A stretch of DNA of 64,000 nucleotides from Tritrichomonas musculus (Eukaryota > Parabasalia > Tritrichomonadida > Tritrichomonadidae), in assembly GCA_039105265.1 (NCBI GenBank), contig JAPFFF010000092.1, positions 28,601 to 92,600 of the forward strand. The letters are read 5' to 3'. The notes under the pieces were generated by a model. The model made no database searches and was not told the DNA's origin. It worked only from the letters and a program-made list of their open reading frames with translations. The translations under genes and the position numbers were made by a program. Shown here one piece after another: positions 15,711 to 27,600 of this stretch; within the stretch, counting starts at the first letter, position 1, and each line of letters begins with the position of its first letter.

Positions 15711-15929
15711 TAACAAGGAACGCCACTTTTTGAACGCAGTTCAAAAAGTGTCTAGTACACAGTTTTTTTCTTTTAGAAAAAAGACAATATCTATATAAAA
15801 GGCATTCAAATAAACAATACTTTAGTCAAAATTTTATTCTAAAATTAGCATAGCATAAAAAACTTTATTAATGCTTTCTGTAAAAAAACTAACAAAAGTT
15901 TGTAATTAGCAAAAACGCGAATCAGTTAT
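15711..15929 (-). repeat. Spacer block A-prime, reverse copy (right arm)
   Basis: Reverse complement of 13,736-13,957, starting with AACAAGGAACGCCACTTTTT and ending at CGCGAATCAGTTATTAAC, where the satellite starts again in the opposite orientation. It completes the inverted repeat around the unique centre. Confidence 0.9.
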
Positions 15930-17466
15930 TAACATCAATGTTTGTCTGTTGTTAGCATAGATGTTTATCTGTTGTTAGCATAGATGTTTTTCTGTTGTCA
16001 GCATCGATGTTTGAATGTTGTTAGCATCGATGTTCTTCTGTTGTTAGTATCGATGTTTGTATGTTGTAAGTATCGATGTTTATCTGTTGTTAGCATCGAT
16101 GTTTATCTGTTGTTAGCATCGATGTTTGTATGTTGTTGGCATCGATGTTTGTATGTTGTTGGCATCGATGTTTTTCTGTTGTCAGCATCGATGTTTGAAT
16201 GTTGTTAGCATTGATGTTTGAATGTTGTTAGCATCGATGTTTTTCTGTTGTCAGCATCGATGTTTGAATGTTGTTAGCATCGATGTTTGAATGTTGTTAG
16301 CATAGATGTTTTTCTGTTGTCAGCATCGATGTTTGAATGTTGTTAGCATCGATGTTTTTCTGTTGTCAGCATCGATGTTTGAATGTTGTTAGCATCGATG
16401 TTCTTCTGTTGTTAGTATCGATGTTTATCTGTTGTTAGCATCGATGTTTGTATGTTGTTAGCATCGATGTTTGTATGTTGTTAGCATCGATGTTTGTATG
16501 TTGTTAGCATCGATGTTTGTATGTTGTTAGCATCGATGTTTTTCTGTTGTCAGCATCGATGTTTATCTGTTGTTAGCATCGATGTTTATCTGTTGTTAGC
16601 ATCGATGTTTGTATGTTGTTGGCATCGATGTTTATCTGTTGTTAGCATCGATGTTTGTATGTTGTTAGCATCGATGTTTATCTGTTGTTAGCATCGATGT
16701 TTATCTGTTGTTAGCATCGATGTTTGTATGTTGTTAGCATCGATGTTTATCTGTTGTTAGCATCGATGTTTATCTGTTGTAAGCATCGATGTTTATCTGT
16801 TGTTAGCATCGATGTTTGTCTGTTGTAAGCATCGATATTTTGTCTGTTGTAAGCATCGATGTTTGTCTGTTGTAAGCATCGATGTTTATCTGTTGTTAGC
16901 ATCGATGTTTATCTGTTGTTAGCATCGATGTTTGTCTGTTGTAAGCATCGATGTTTGTATGTTGTTAGCATCGATGTTTGTATGTTGTTAGCATCGATGT
17001 TCTTCTGTTGTTAGTATCGATGTTTGTATGTTGTTAGCATCGATGTTTATCTGTTGTTAGCATCGATGTTTATCTGTTGTTAGCATCGATGTTTGTATGT
17101 TGTTGGCATCGATGTTTATCTGTTGTTAGCATCGATGTTTGTATGTTGTAAGCATCGATGTTTATCTGTTGTTAGCATCGATGTTTATCTGTTGTTAGCA
17201 TCGATGTTTGTATGTTGTTAGCATCGATGTTTGTATGTTGTTAGCATCGATGTTTATCTGTTGTTAGCATCGATGTTTATCTGTTGTTAGTATCGATGTT
17301 TATCTGTTGTTAGCATCGATGTTTATCTGTTGTTAGCATCGATGTTTGTATGTTGTTGGCATCGATGTTTATCTGTTGTTAGCATCGATGTTTGTATGTT
17401 GTAAGCATCGATGTTTATCTGTTGTTAGCATCAATATTTATCTGTTGCTAGCATCAATGTTTGTCA
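15930..17466 (-). repeat. 23-bp satellite array, block R1 (about 67 units, reverse orientation)
   Basis: The same 23-bp unit as in L1 and L2, now reading CATCGATGTTTATCTGTTG on the plus strand. It carries the same variant classes. One unit at 16,831-16,845 has a rare one-base expansion giving ATATTTTG, which is the reverse complement of the only such unit in block L1 at 8,941-8,955; the neighbouring variant units match too. Block R1 therefore contains a segment copied from, or to, the L1 array. Confidence 0.97.
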
Positions 17467-18383
17467 ATATTTAAGATAATATTATCTGGCGGTAGGATTA
17501 TCTGGTTGTGGAATTTTGATCAACTAAAGTATAGTTAGTCTTTTCTGAAGAACCTTCAAAAAGTGGAAATCATTCAGAAAAAATAATCTAAATAAAATAA
17601 TTGAAAAAAACAAATCTTTTTATATTTTTACATAATTTTTAGACTACATACCGCCTAGCGGACGTCGAGCGAGGCTGAACGAAGCGAAGCCGAGTCGAGA
17701 CCCCGCGGCTGGCGGTAAGAATCGGTAAAAATTTTGTAACATAAAAAGATTATTTTTTTATTATTTTTATTTGATTATTTTTTCTGAATGATTTCCACTT
17801 TTTGAAGGTTCTTCAGAAAAGAATATCTATATTTGAGTTGATCCTGGAATTTATCTGGCTATGAGATTAAACTATTTTATTTCTTTTTGATAAATTAATT
17901 AAAAAAAAAAAAAAAAATAAAAATAAAAATAAAAATAAAAATAAATAAAAAAATTAAATTCTATGAGCTTTATGAAAAAAATAACTGAAAATTTTTTTTT
18001 ATTAAAATATCTTAATCAAAAAGAAATAAAATAGTTTACAATTATAATTACAAATGCAAATAATAATATACTTAAATTAATTATTATCCAAAATATTTTA
18101 AAACAATATGATGGATGGATAAGTTCAGGTCTTATTTTTTTGGGGTTTTGTTTTATTATATTAAGACAAGGAACGCCACTTTTTGAACTGCGTTCAAAAA
18201 GTGTCTAGTACACAGTTTTTTTCTTTTAGAAAAAAGACAATATCTATATAAAAGGCATTCAAATAAACAATACTTTAGTCAAAATTTTATTCATAAATTA
18301 GCATAGCATAAAAAACTTTATTAATGCTTTCTGTAAAAAAACTAACAAAAGTTTGTAATTAGCAAAAACGCGAATCAGTTATT
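17467..18383 (-). repeat. Spacer block A, copy 2 (reverse)
   Basis: Reverse complement of 11,697-12,613 over essentially its whole length, including the foldback element, A/T tracts and terminal hairpin. Differences are few, mainly tract lengths, so the duplication is recent or homogenised. Confidence 0.92.
17518..17843. mobile_element. Foldback element with GC-rich core, copy 2
   Basis: Same 326-bp length and arms as the element at 12,236-12,561, in reverse orientation. The GC core lies at about 17,645-17,720. Confidence 0.75.
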
Positions 18384-21318
18384 AACATCAATGTTTGTCT
18401 GTCGTTAGCATAGATGTTTATCTGTTGTTAGCATAGATGTTTTTCTGTTGTCAGCATCGATGTTTGAATGTTGTTAGCATCGATGTTTTTCTGTTGTTAG
18501 CATCGATGTTTTTCTGTTGTCAGCATCGATGTTTTTCTGTTGTCAGCATCGATGTTTGTATGTTGTTAGCATCAATGTTTGTCTGTTGTCAGCATCGATG
18601 TTTGAATGTTGTTAGCATCGATGTTTGTATGTTGTCAGCATCGATGTTTGTCTGTCGTTAGCATCAATGTTTGTCTGTTGTTGGCATCGATGTTTATCTG
18701 TTGTCAGCATCGATGTTTGAATGTTGTTAGCATCAATGTTTATCTGTTGTTCGCATTGATGTTTATCTGTTGTTAGCATCGATGTTTATCTGTTGTTAGC
18801 ATCGATGTTTTTCTGTTGTCAGCATCGATGTTTGAATGTTGTTAGCATCGATGTTTTTATGTTGTTAGCATCGATGTTTTTCTGTTGTTAGCATCGATGT
18901 TTATCTGTTTTAGTATCGATGTTTGTATGTTGTTAGCATCGATGTTTATCTGTTGTTAGCATCGATGTTTGTCTGTTGTAAGCATCGATGTTTGTCTGTT
19001 GTAAGCATCGATGTTTATCTGTTGTTAGCATCGATGTTTATCTGTTGTTAGCATCGATGTTTATCTGTTGTTAGCATCGATGTTTGTCTGTTGTAAGCAT
19101 CGATGTTTGTCTGTTGTAAGCATCGATGTTTATCTGTTGTTAGCATCGATGTTTATCTGTTGTTAGCATCGATGTTTATCTGTTGTTAGTATCGATGTTT
19201 GTATGTTGTTAGCATCGATGTTTATCTGTTGTTAGCATCGATGTTTGTCTGTTGTAAGCATCGATGTTTATCTGTTGTTAGCATCGATGTTTATCTGTTG
19301 TTAGCATCGATGTTTATCTGTTGTTAGCATAGATGTTTTTCTGTTGTCAGCATCGATGTTTGAATGTTGTTAGCATCGATGTTTTTATGTTGTTAGCATC
19401 GATGTTTTTCTGTTGTTAGCATTGATGTTTGAATGTTGTTAGCATCGATGTTTGTATGTTGTCAGCATCGATGTTTGCATGTTGTTAGCATCAATGTTTA
19501 TCTGTTGTTAGTATCGATGTTTGTATGTTGTTAGCATCGATGTTTATCTGTTGTTAGCATCGATGTTTGTCTGTTGTAAGCATCGATGTTTATCTGTTGT
19601 TAGCATCGATGTTTATCTGTTGTTAGCATCGATGTTTATCTGTTGTTAGTATCGATGTTTGTATGTTGTTAGCATCGATGTTTATCTGTTGTTAGCATCG
19701 ATGTTTGTCTGTTGTAAGCATCGATGTTTATCTGTTGTTAGCATCGATGTTTATCTGTTGTTAGCATCGATGTTTATCTGTTGTTAGCATAGATGTTTTT
19801 CTGTTGTCAGCATCGATGTTTGAATGTTGTTAGCATCGATGTTTTTATGTTGTTAGCATCGATGTTTTTCTGTTGTTAGCATTGATGTTTGAATGTTGTT
19901 AGCATCGATGTTTGTATGTTGTCAGCATCGATGTTTGCATGTTGTTAGCATCAATGTTTATCTGTTGTTAGTATCGATGTTTGTATGTTGTTAGCATCGA
20001 TGTTTATCTGTTGTTAGCATCGATGTTTGTCTGTTGTAAGCATCGATGTTTATCTGTTGTTAGTATCGATGTTTGAATGTTGTTAGCATAGATGTTTTTC
20101 TGTTGTCAGCATCGATGTTTGAATGTTGTTAGCATCGATGTTTGCATGTTGTTAGCATCAATGTTTATCTGTTGTTAGCATCGATGTTTGTATGTTGTTA
20201 GCATCGATGTTTATCTGTTGTTAGCATCGATGTTTATCTGTTGTAAGCATCGATGTTTATCTGTTGTTAGTATCGATGTTTGAATGTTGTTAGCATAGAT
20301 GTTTTTCTGTTGTCAGCATCGATGTTTGAATGTTGTTAGCATCGATGTTTGTATGTTGTTAGCATCGATGTTTTTCTGTTGTTAGCATTGATGTTTGAAT
20401 GTTGTTAGCATCGATGTTTGTATGTTGTCAGCATCGATGTTTGCATGTTGTTAGCATCAATGTTTATCTGTTGTTAGTATCGATGTTTGTATGTTGTTAG
20501 CATCGATGTTTATCTGTTGTTAGCATCGATGTTTGTCTGTTGTAAGCATCGATGTTTGTCTGTTGTAAGCATCGATGTTTATCTGTTGTTAGCATCGATG
20601 TTTATCTGTTGTTAGCATCGATGTTTATCTGTTGTTAGCATCGATGTTTGTCTGTTGTAAGCATCGATGTTTATCTGTTGTTAGCATCGATGTTTATCTG
20701 TTGTAAGCATCGATGTTTATCTGTTGTTAGTATCGATGTTTGAATGTTGTTAGCATAGATGTTTTTCTGTTGTCAGCATCGATGTTTGAATGTTGTTAGC
20801 ATCGATGTTTGTATGTTGTTAGCATCGATGTTTTTCTGTTGTTAGCATTGATGTTTGAATGTTGTTAGCATCGATGTTTGTATGTTGTCAGCATCGATGT
20901 TTGCATGTTGTTAGCATCAATGTTTATCTGTTGTTAGTATCGATGTTTGTATGTTGTTAGCATCGATGTTTATCTGTTGTTAGCATCGATGTTTGTCTGT
21001 TGTAAGCATCGATGTTTGTCTGTTGTAAGCATCGATGTTTATCTGTTGTTAGCATCGATGTTTATCTGTTGTTAGCATCGATGTTTATCTGTTGTTAGCA
21101 TCGATGTTTGTCTGTTGTAAGCATCGATGTTTGTCTGTTGTAAGCATCGATGTTTATCTGTTGTTAGCATCGATGTTTGTCTGTTGTAAGCATCGATGTT
21201 TGTCTGTTGTAAGCATCGATGTTTATCTGTTGTTAGCATCGATGTTTATCTGTTGTTAGCATCGATGTTTATCTGTTGTTAGCATCGATGTTTGTCTGTT
21301 GTAAGCATCGATGTTTGT
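18384..21318 (-). repeat. 23-bp satellite array, block R2 (about 127 units, reverse orientation)
   Basis: Reverse-orientation units with the same variant classes as L1. Multi-unit blocks are reiterated: a run containing GTTTTTATG or GTTTGCATG, the CATAGATG units and the GCATTGATG units recurs near 19,320, 19,780, 20,080, 20,280 and 20,740. The left end repeats the terminus seen in L1 (units with GTCGTTAG and CATAGATG). Confidence 0.97.
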
Positions 21319-22026
21319 CAATATTTAAGATAATATTATCTGGCGGTAGGATTATCTGGTTGTGGAATTTTGATCAACTAAAGTATAGTTAGTCTTTTCT
21401 GAAGAACCTTCAAAAAGTGGAAATCATTCAGAAAAAATAATCTAAATAAAATAATTGAAAAAAAAAAAACAAATCTTTTTATATTTTTACATAATTTTTA
21501 GACTACATACCGCCTAGCGGACGTCGAGCGAGGCTGAACGAAGCGAAGCCGAGTCGAGATCCCGCGGCTGGCGGTAAGAATCGGTAAAAATTTTTGTAAC
21601 ATAAAAAGATTATTTTATTATTTTTTTTATTTGATTATTTTTTCAGAATGATTTCCACTTTTTGAAGGTTCTTCAGAAAAGAATAACTATATTTGAGTTG
21701 ATCCTGGAATTTATCTGGCTATGAGATTAAACTATTTTATTTCTTTTTGATAAATTAATTAAAAAAAAAAAAAAAATAAAATAAAATAAAAAAAAAAAAA
21801 AAAAATAAAAAAATTAAATTCTATGAGCTTTATGAAAAAAATAACTGAAAATTTTTTTTATTAAAATATCTTAATCAAAAAGAAATAAAATAGTTTACAA
21901 TTATTATTACAAATGCAAATAATAATATACTTAAATTAATTATTATCCAAAATATTTTAAAACAATATGATGGCTGGATAAGTTCAGGTCTTATTTTTTT
22001 GGGGTTTTGTTTTATTATATTAAGAT
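21319..22026 (-). repeat. Spacer block A, copy 3 (reverse, truncated)
   Basis: Matches copy 2 from the satellite border to the words GGGGTTTTGTTTTATTATAT and then stops, lacking the last 210 bp (the A-prime part). Base changes and altered A tracts near 21,760-21,810 distinguish it from copies 1 and 2. It contains the third foldback element. Confidence 0.9.
21372..21703. mobile_element. Foldback element with GC-rich core, copy 3
   Basis: A 332-bp copy of the same foldback element, GC core at about 21,505-21,580. A few substitutions and length changes in A tracts separate it from copies 1 and 2. Confidence 0.75.
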
Positions 22027-23430
22027 AAAAAGTGACAAAATAGCTTGTATGCATTTTTTTAAAAAAACTGCTGATTAAAAGTTCATTCCCAATATAAATA
22101 TAATGTAATTTATCACTATTATATTTTTATTTATTTAATATAAATTCGGAGCTCTATAACAAGATATTAAAGATTCTTATTTATCGTTTTTTCATTTTCA
22201 AATTTTTTGAATTGCTAAAAATTTATGATAAAAAAAAGAAACTTCTCAGAACTTTTTTAAAAAAACTGCTGATTAAAAGTTCATTCCCAATATAAATATA
22301 ATGTAATTTATCACTATTATATATTTATTTATTTAATATAAATTCGGAGCTCTATAACAAGATATTAAATGATTTTAAATTTCTTTCAATATTTAAATAA
22401 CTATTGAAAAATTATAAATCTTAATTTGGTCAACTTTTATTAATTAAATGCTTTTTTATATTATTATATATATAAAAATAAAATAAAAAAAATTATTTTA
22501 TAAATAAAAATTTTAAATAATTTAACGAATTTTGATCGTCCTCCCACACATATGAATATATCAAATTTAAATAAGCAATATTTTAATATTTTATTTTATT
22601 AATAATTTATATTAAATATAATATATTAGTAAATATTAATTTATAATGATATATCCAGTTTTCATTAAGATAATGTTTAATTAATAAATAATGTAAAAAA
22701 TAGAAAATAAATATGTATATCACAGTTAACAATATATAATTTTAGCTTATTTTGATGCAATTAGATTTTATGTGTTATAATATGTTAAGTATTAAAAAAT
22801 AAAATGAAAATATTTTTTACTATAAAAATATTTTTTTTTCCTCCTATTCCTTTTATTGAATTATATTCTAATTAAACGAATCTATACATTTATTACATTA
22901 GTTTGTTAATGCTATTTAAATAAAAAAAAAGAAGAATTTATTCTCAATTATTTCATTTGATAATATGAATTATAATTCTTAATATACATTTTATAGATTA
23001 TTTTCTCAATTATTTAAACATAATTATCTCAATATATTATTAATATTATAAAATAAATAAATATATATATAAATGAATATAAATATATTAAGATTTAAAA
23101 TAGGTCACTAAATAATAAATAATGCTAATACTAGCAATTACATCAATTTTTATGAGTCCTGACCCCTCTTCTGGATCTCTATCTAAAATCACAAAATTGA
23201 ATAATTAGGCAAATGATTTATTTGAAAAAATTGAATTCATTCAAATTTGGCATCTGGATCTCTATCTAAAATCACAAAATTGAATAATTAGGCAAATGAT
23301 TTATTTGAAAAAATTGAATTCATTCAAATTTGGCATCTGGATCTCTATCTAAAATCACAAAATTGAATAATTAGGCAAATCACAATTGGTACTTTTCTTT
23401 AGATATTCAATATTGAATATTGAGATAAAA
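22027..23430. repeat. AT-rich intergenic DNA with two local tandem duplications
   Basis: No gene recognised. A segment beginning AAAAAACTGCTGATTAAAAG at about 22,060 recurs about 198 bp later (22,258 onward) and matches for roughly 115 bp through TTCGGAGCTCTATAAC. Closer to the downstream gene an 83-bp unit containing GGATCTCTATCTAAAATC is repeated in tandem (starts at 23,173, 23,256 and 23,339; the third is partial). The rest is low-complexity A/T. Confidence 0.8.
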
Positions 23431-23440
23431 TCATTATTTT
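23431..23440 (+). promoter_or_regulatory. Candidate initiator (Inr) for the DUF3447 gene
   Basis: The sequence TCATTATT stands 18-20 bases before the ATG at 23,451. Known: trichomonad core promoters use an initiator of the form TCA(+1)Y(T/A) with very short 5' leaders. This is a plausible match in the right place, but such AT-rich words are common here. Confidence 0.45.
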
Positions 23441-23450
23441 AATAAAAGTC

Positions 23451-24656
23451 ATGAGTTCTCAGGAACACTTGGACATGATGAAGGACATCCAAGAAAGCAT
23501 TCTGAATTTTCTTGAAGAAGAAGCTAAATCAGAAGAAAACTTACTAATCCTCGAAGACAAATTTGATAATTCAAAAATAAATGGTAACCAATATGATCTT
23601 TTGTCATTACTACACTTAATTTCCAAAATTGTGAATAATTTCCATCGTTTTTCCAATTTTTTCAGCAAAATCGAAAGAATTTTACTCTTTTTCAAAGAAG
23701 GTATCAAAAAATATTTTTCAAATTCAGAAATATTCAATATTTTTAAGAGCAACAAAAGGATTCTTTTATTTCTCATTGAACAGCAAATAATGGTTTTTGA
23801 TGAGTATATAGTAAGAAAAATTACGAAGACAGAAAAATACATAGAAGCCAAATATCCACAGTATTTTCAGCCAGAAATTCAGCTATTTATCAAAGAAAAG
23901 TGGTTCCCAAAACATGAAAACAACAACAAACAAAAAGAAGAAAATGGATGGGTTGAAGAGATAAAGAAAGAATTGCTCGAAAATTTTTATGAAAAACGAA
24001 AAGAAGGAGAAAATGACAGCCAAGTCAGTGAATTGATTCGAAAAGACATGATTACAGAATTTATTGCATACGTTACTCGAAATTGTGTCTCAGTTAACTC
24101 AAAAATTCAACCATCAATTTATGAAACAAATTCATTTTTACTTAAAAAGCTAAAAAAATCATATCGAAATCGCAAAGATGAAGAATTTTCATTGATTGAA
24201 TATGCTGTCTTTTTTGGCTCAATTCAAATATTTAATTACTTGCGACTTGAAGGTGTAGAATTAACACCATCGTTGTGGTCTTTGGCCATTCATGGTCGAA
24301 ATTCAGAAATGATTCACTTTCTGGAAGACAATCATGTTGAATTAGAGGATAAGTCATACAAACAAGTCTTTTATGAATCAATCAAATGCCACCACAACGA
24401 CATTGCAAATTACTTCATAAACAACTTCATACAAAGCAATGAAGAAAATTCACAGGATGCATTCAACCAATGTCTCAAATATTATAATTTCGCCTTTTTG
24501 AAAAGTAAATTCATTAGTGAATCTTCAATTTGCAACTTATGCAAGTACGATTATTGTGCATTTGTTGATGACCTTTTGAAAGACAAAGATATAGATGTAA
24601 ACAAAAAAGAAATTTTCAATATTCAGTTAATACAATTTCAAATGATAGTCATTTAA
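23451..24656 (+). CDS. DUF3447-family ankyrin protein, N-terminal domain (401 aa); ankyrin part broken up downstream
   Basis: Residues 1-150 form a helical N-terminal domain with FFSKIERILLFFK and IFKSNKRILLFLIE. Residues 245-400 are the DUF3447 region: EYAVFFGSIQIFNYLRLEGV, then SLWSLAIHGRNSEMIHFLE and ESIKCHHNDIANYF, degenerate ankyrin-like helices. The frame ends just after LLKDKDIDVN, where the first canonical ankyrin repeat should begin; instead a 25-bp satellite starts within 20 bases. Known: trichomonads encode many such ankyrin proteins, presumed protein-protein interaction scaffolds. The start is the ATG with an Inr-like word 18 bases upstream. Whether the 401-residue product is used alone, or the gene is a relic split from its C-terminus at 29,739-30,338, cannot be decided from sequence. 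No membrane segment or signal peptide was seen. Confidence 0.8.
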   Translation: MSSQEHLDMMKDIQESILNFLEEEAKSEENLLILEDKFDNSKINGNQYDLLSLLHLISKIVNNFHRFSNFFSKIERILLFFKEGIKKYFSNSEIFNIFKSNKRILLFLIEQQIMVFDEYIVRKITKTEKYIEAKYPQYFQPEIQLFIKEKWFPKHENNNKQKEENGWVEEIKKELLENFYEKRKEGENDSQVSELIRKDMITEFIAYVTRNCVSVNSKIQPSIYETNSFLLKKLKKSYRNRKDEEFSLIEYAVFFGSIQIFNYLRLEGVELTPSLWSLAIHGRNSEMIHFLEDNHVELEDKSYKQVFYESIKCHHNDIANYFINNFIQSNEENSQDAFNQCLKYYNFAFLKSKFISESSICNLCKYDYCAFVDDLLKDKDIDVNKKEIFNIQLIQFQMIVI

Positions 24657-27600
24657 TTACGTCAAAATCATATCTTTCAATGGAATTCAAAATCATATCT
24701 TTCAATGTAATTCAAAATCATATCTTTCAATGGAATTCAAAATCATATCTTTCAATGGAATTCAAAATCATATCTTTCAATGGAATTCAAAATCATATCT
24801 TTCAATGAAATTCAAAATCATATCTTTCAATGGAATTCAAAATCATATCTTTCAATGGAATTCAAAATCATATCTTTCAATGAAATTCAAAATCATATCT
24901 TTCAATGGAATTCAAAATCATATCTTTCAATGAAATTCAAAATCATATCTTTCAATGAAATTCAAAATCATATCTTTCAATGGAATTCAAAATCATATCT
25001 TTCAATGGAATTCAAAATCATATCTTTCAATGAAATTCAAAATCATATCTTTCAATGAAATTCAAAATCATATCTTTCAATGGAATTCAAAATCATATCT
25101 TTCAATGGAATTCAAAATCATATCTTTCAATGGAATTCAAAATCATATCTTTCAATGAAATTCAAAATCATATCTTTCAATAACATTCAAAATCATATCT
25201 TCGAATGAAATTTTGATATAATAATAATTTATAAGACAGCATTATATTTGGCAGTTGAAAAAGAAAACATTGAAATTGTGAAACTTTTATTAAGTAATGA
25301 CAAACTTGATATCAATGTTCTTAATATTTTCTTTAATTTTTTATAAAATTTCAAATCATATCTTTCAATGGAATTCAAAATCATATCTTTCAATGTAATT
25401 CAAAATCATATCTTTCAATAGAATTCAAAATCATATCTTTCAATTTCATTCAAAATCATATCTTTCAATGGAATTCAAAATCATATCTTTCAATTTCATT
25501 CAAAATCATATCTTTCAATGTAATTCAAAATCATATCTTTCAATAACATTCAAAATCATATCTTTCAATGGAATTCAAAATCATATCTTTCAATCTAATT
25601 CAAAATCATATCTTTCAATTGGATTCAAAATCATATCTTTCAATGAAATTCAAAATCATATCTTTCAATGGAATTCAAAATCATATCTTTAAATTTCATT
25701 CAAAATCATATCTTTCAATAGAATTCAAAATCATATCTTTCAATGGAATTCAAAATCATATCTTTCAATTGGATTCAAAATCATATCTTTCAATGAAATT
25801 CAAAATCATATCTTTCAATGGAATTCAAAATCATATCTTTAAATTTCATTCAAAATCATATCTTCGAATGAAATTTTGATATAATAATAATTTATAAGAC
25901 AGCATTATATTTGGCAGTTGAAAAAGAAAACATTGAAATTGTGAAACTTTTATTAAGTAATGACAAACTTGATATCAATGTTCTTAATATTTTCTTTAAT
26001 TTTTTATAAAATTTCAAATCATATCTTTCAATGTAATTCAAAATCATATCTTTCAATGTAATTCAAAATCATATCTTTCAATTTCATTCAAAATCATATC
26101 TTTCAATGGAATTCAAAATCATATCTTTCAATAACATTCAAAATCATATCTTTCAATAGAATTCAAAATCATATCTTTCAATCTAATTCAAAATCATATC
26201 TTTCAATGGAATTCAAAATCATATCTTTCAATGTAATTCAAAATCATATCTTTCAATGTAATTCAAAATCATATCTTTCAATAGAATTCAAAATCATATC
26301 TTTCAATGGAATTCAAAATCATATCTTTCAATGGAATTCAAAATCATATCTTTCAATGGAATTCAAAATCATATCTTTCAATAGAATTCAAAATCATATC
26401 TTTCAATGTAATTCAAAATCATATCTTTCAATGGAATTCAAAATCATATCTTTCAATGTAATTCAAAATCATATCTTTCAATGGAATTCAAAATCATATC
26501 TTTCAATGGAATTCAAAATCATATCTTTCAATGTAATTCAAAATCATATCTTTCAATGGAATTCAAAATCATATCTTCGAATGAAATTTTGATATAATAA
26601 TAATTTATAAGACAGCATTATATTTGGCAGTTGAAAAAGAAAACATTGAAATTGTGAAACTTTTATTAAGTAATGACAAACTTGATATCAATCTTGGATA
26701 TATTTTTCATAATTTTTTATAAAATTTCAAATCATATCTTTCAATTCTATTCAAAATCATATCTTTCAATTTCATTCAAAGTCATATCTTTCAATGGAAT
26801 TCAAAATCATATCTTTCAATAACATTCAAAATCATATCTTCGAATGAAATTTTGATATAATAATAATTTATAAGACAGCATTATATTTGGCAGTTGAAAA
26901 AGAAAACATTGAAATTGTGAAACTTTTATTAAGTAATGACAAACTTGATATCAATGTTCTTAATATTTTCTTTAATTTTTTATAAAATTTCAAATCATAT
27001 CTTTCAATGGAATTCAAAATCATATCTTTCAATGTAATTCAAAATCATATCTTTCAATGGAATTCAAAATCATATCTTTCAATGGAATTCAAAATCATAT
27101 CTTCGAATGAAATTTTGATATAATAATAATTTATAAGACAGCATTATATTTGGCAGTTGAAAAAGAAAACATTGAAATTGTGAAACTTTTATTAAGTAAT
27201 GACAAACTTGATATCAATGTTCTTAATATTTTCTTTAATTTTTTATAAAATTTCAAATCATATCTTTCAATGGAATTCAAAATCATATCTTTCAATGTAA
27301 TTCAAAATCATATCTTTCAATGGAATTCAAAATCATATCTTTCAATGGAATTCAAAATCATATCTTCGAATGAAATTTTGATATAATAATAATTTATAAG
27401 ACAGCATTATATTTGGCAGTTGAAAAAGAAAACATTGAAATTGTGAAACTTTTATTAAGTAATGACAAACTTGATATCAATGTTCTTAATATTTTCTTTA
27501 ATTTTTTATAAAATTTCAAATCATATCTTTCAATGGAATTCAAAATCATATCTTTCAATAGAATTCAAAATCATATCTTTCAATGAAATTCAAAATCATA

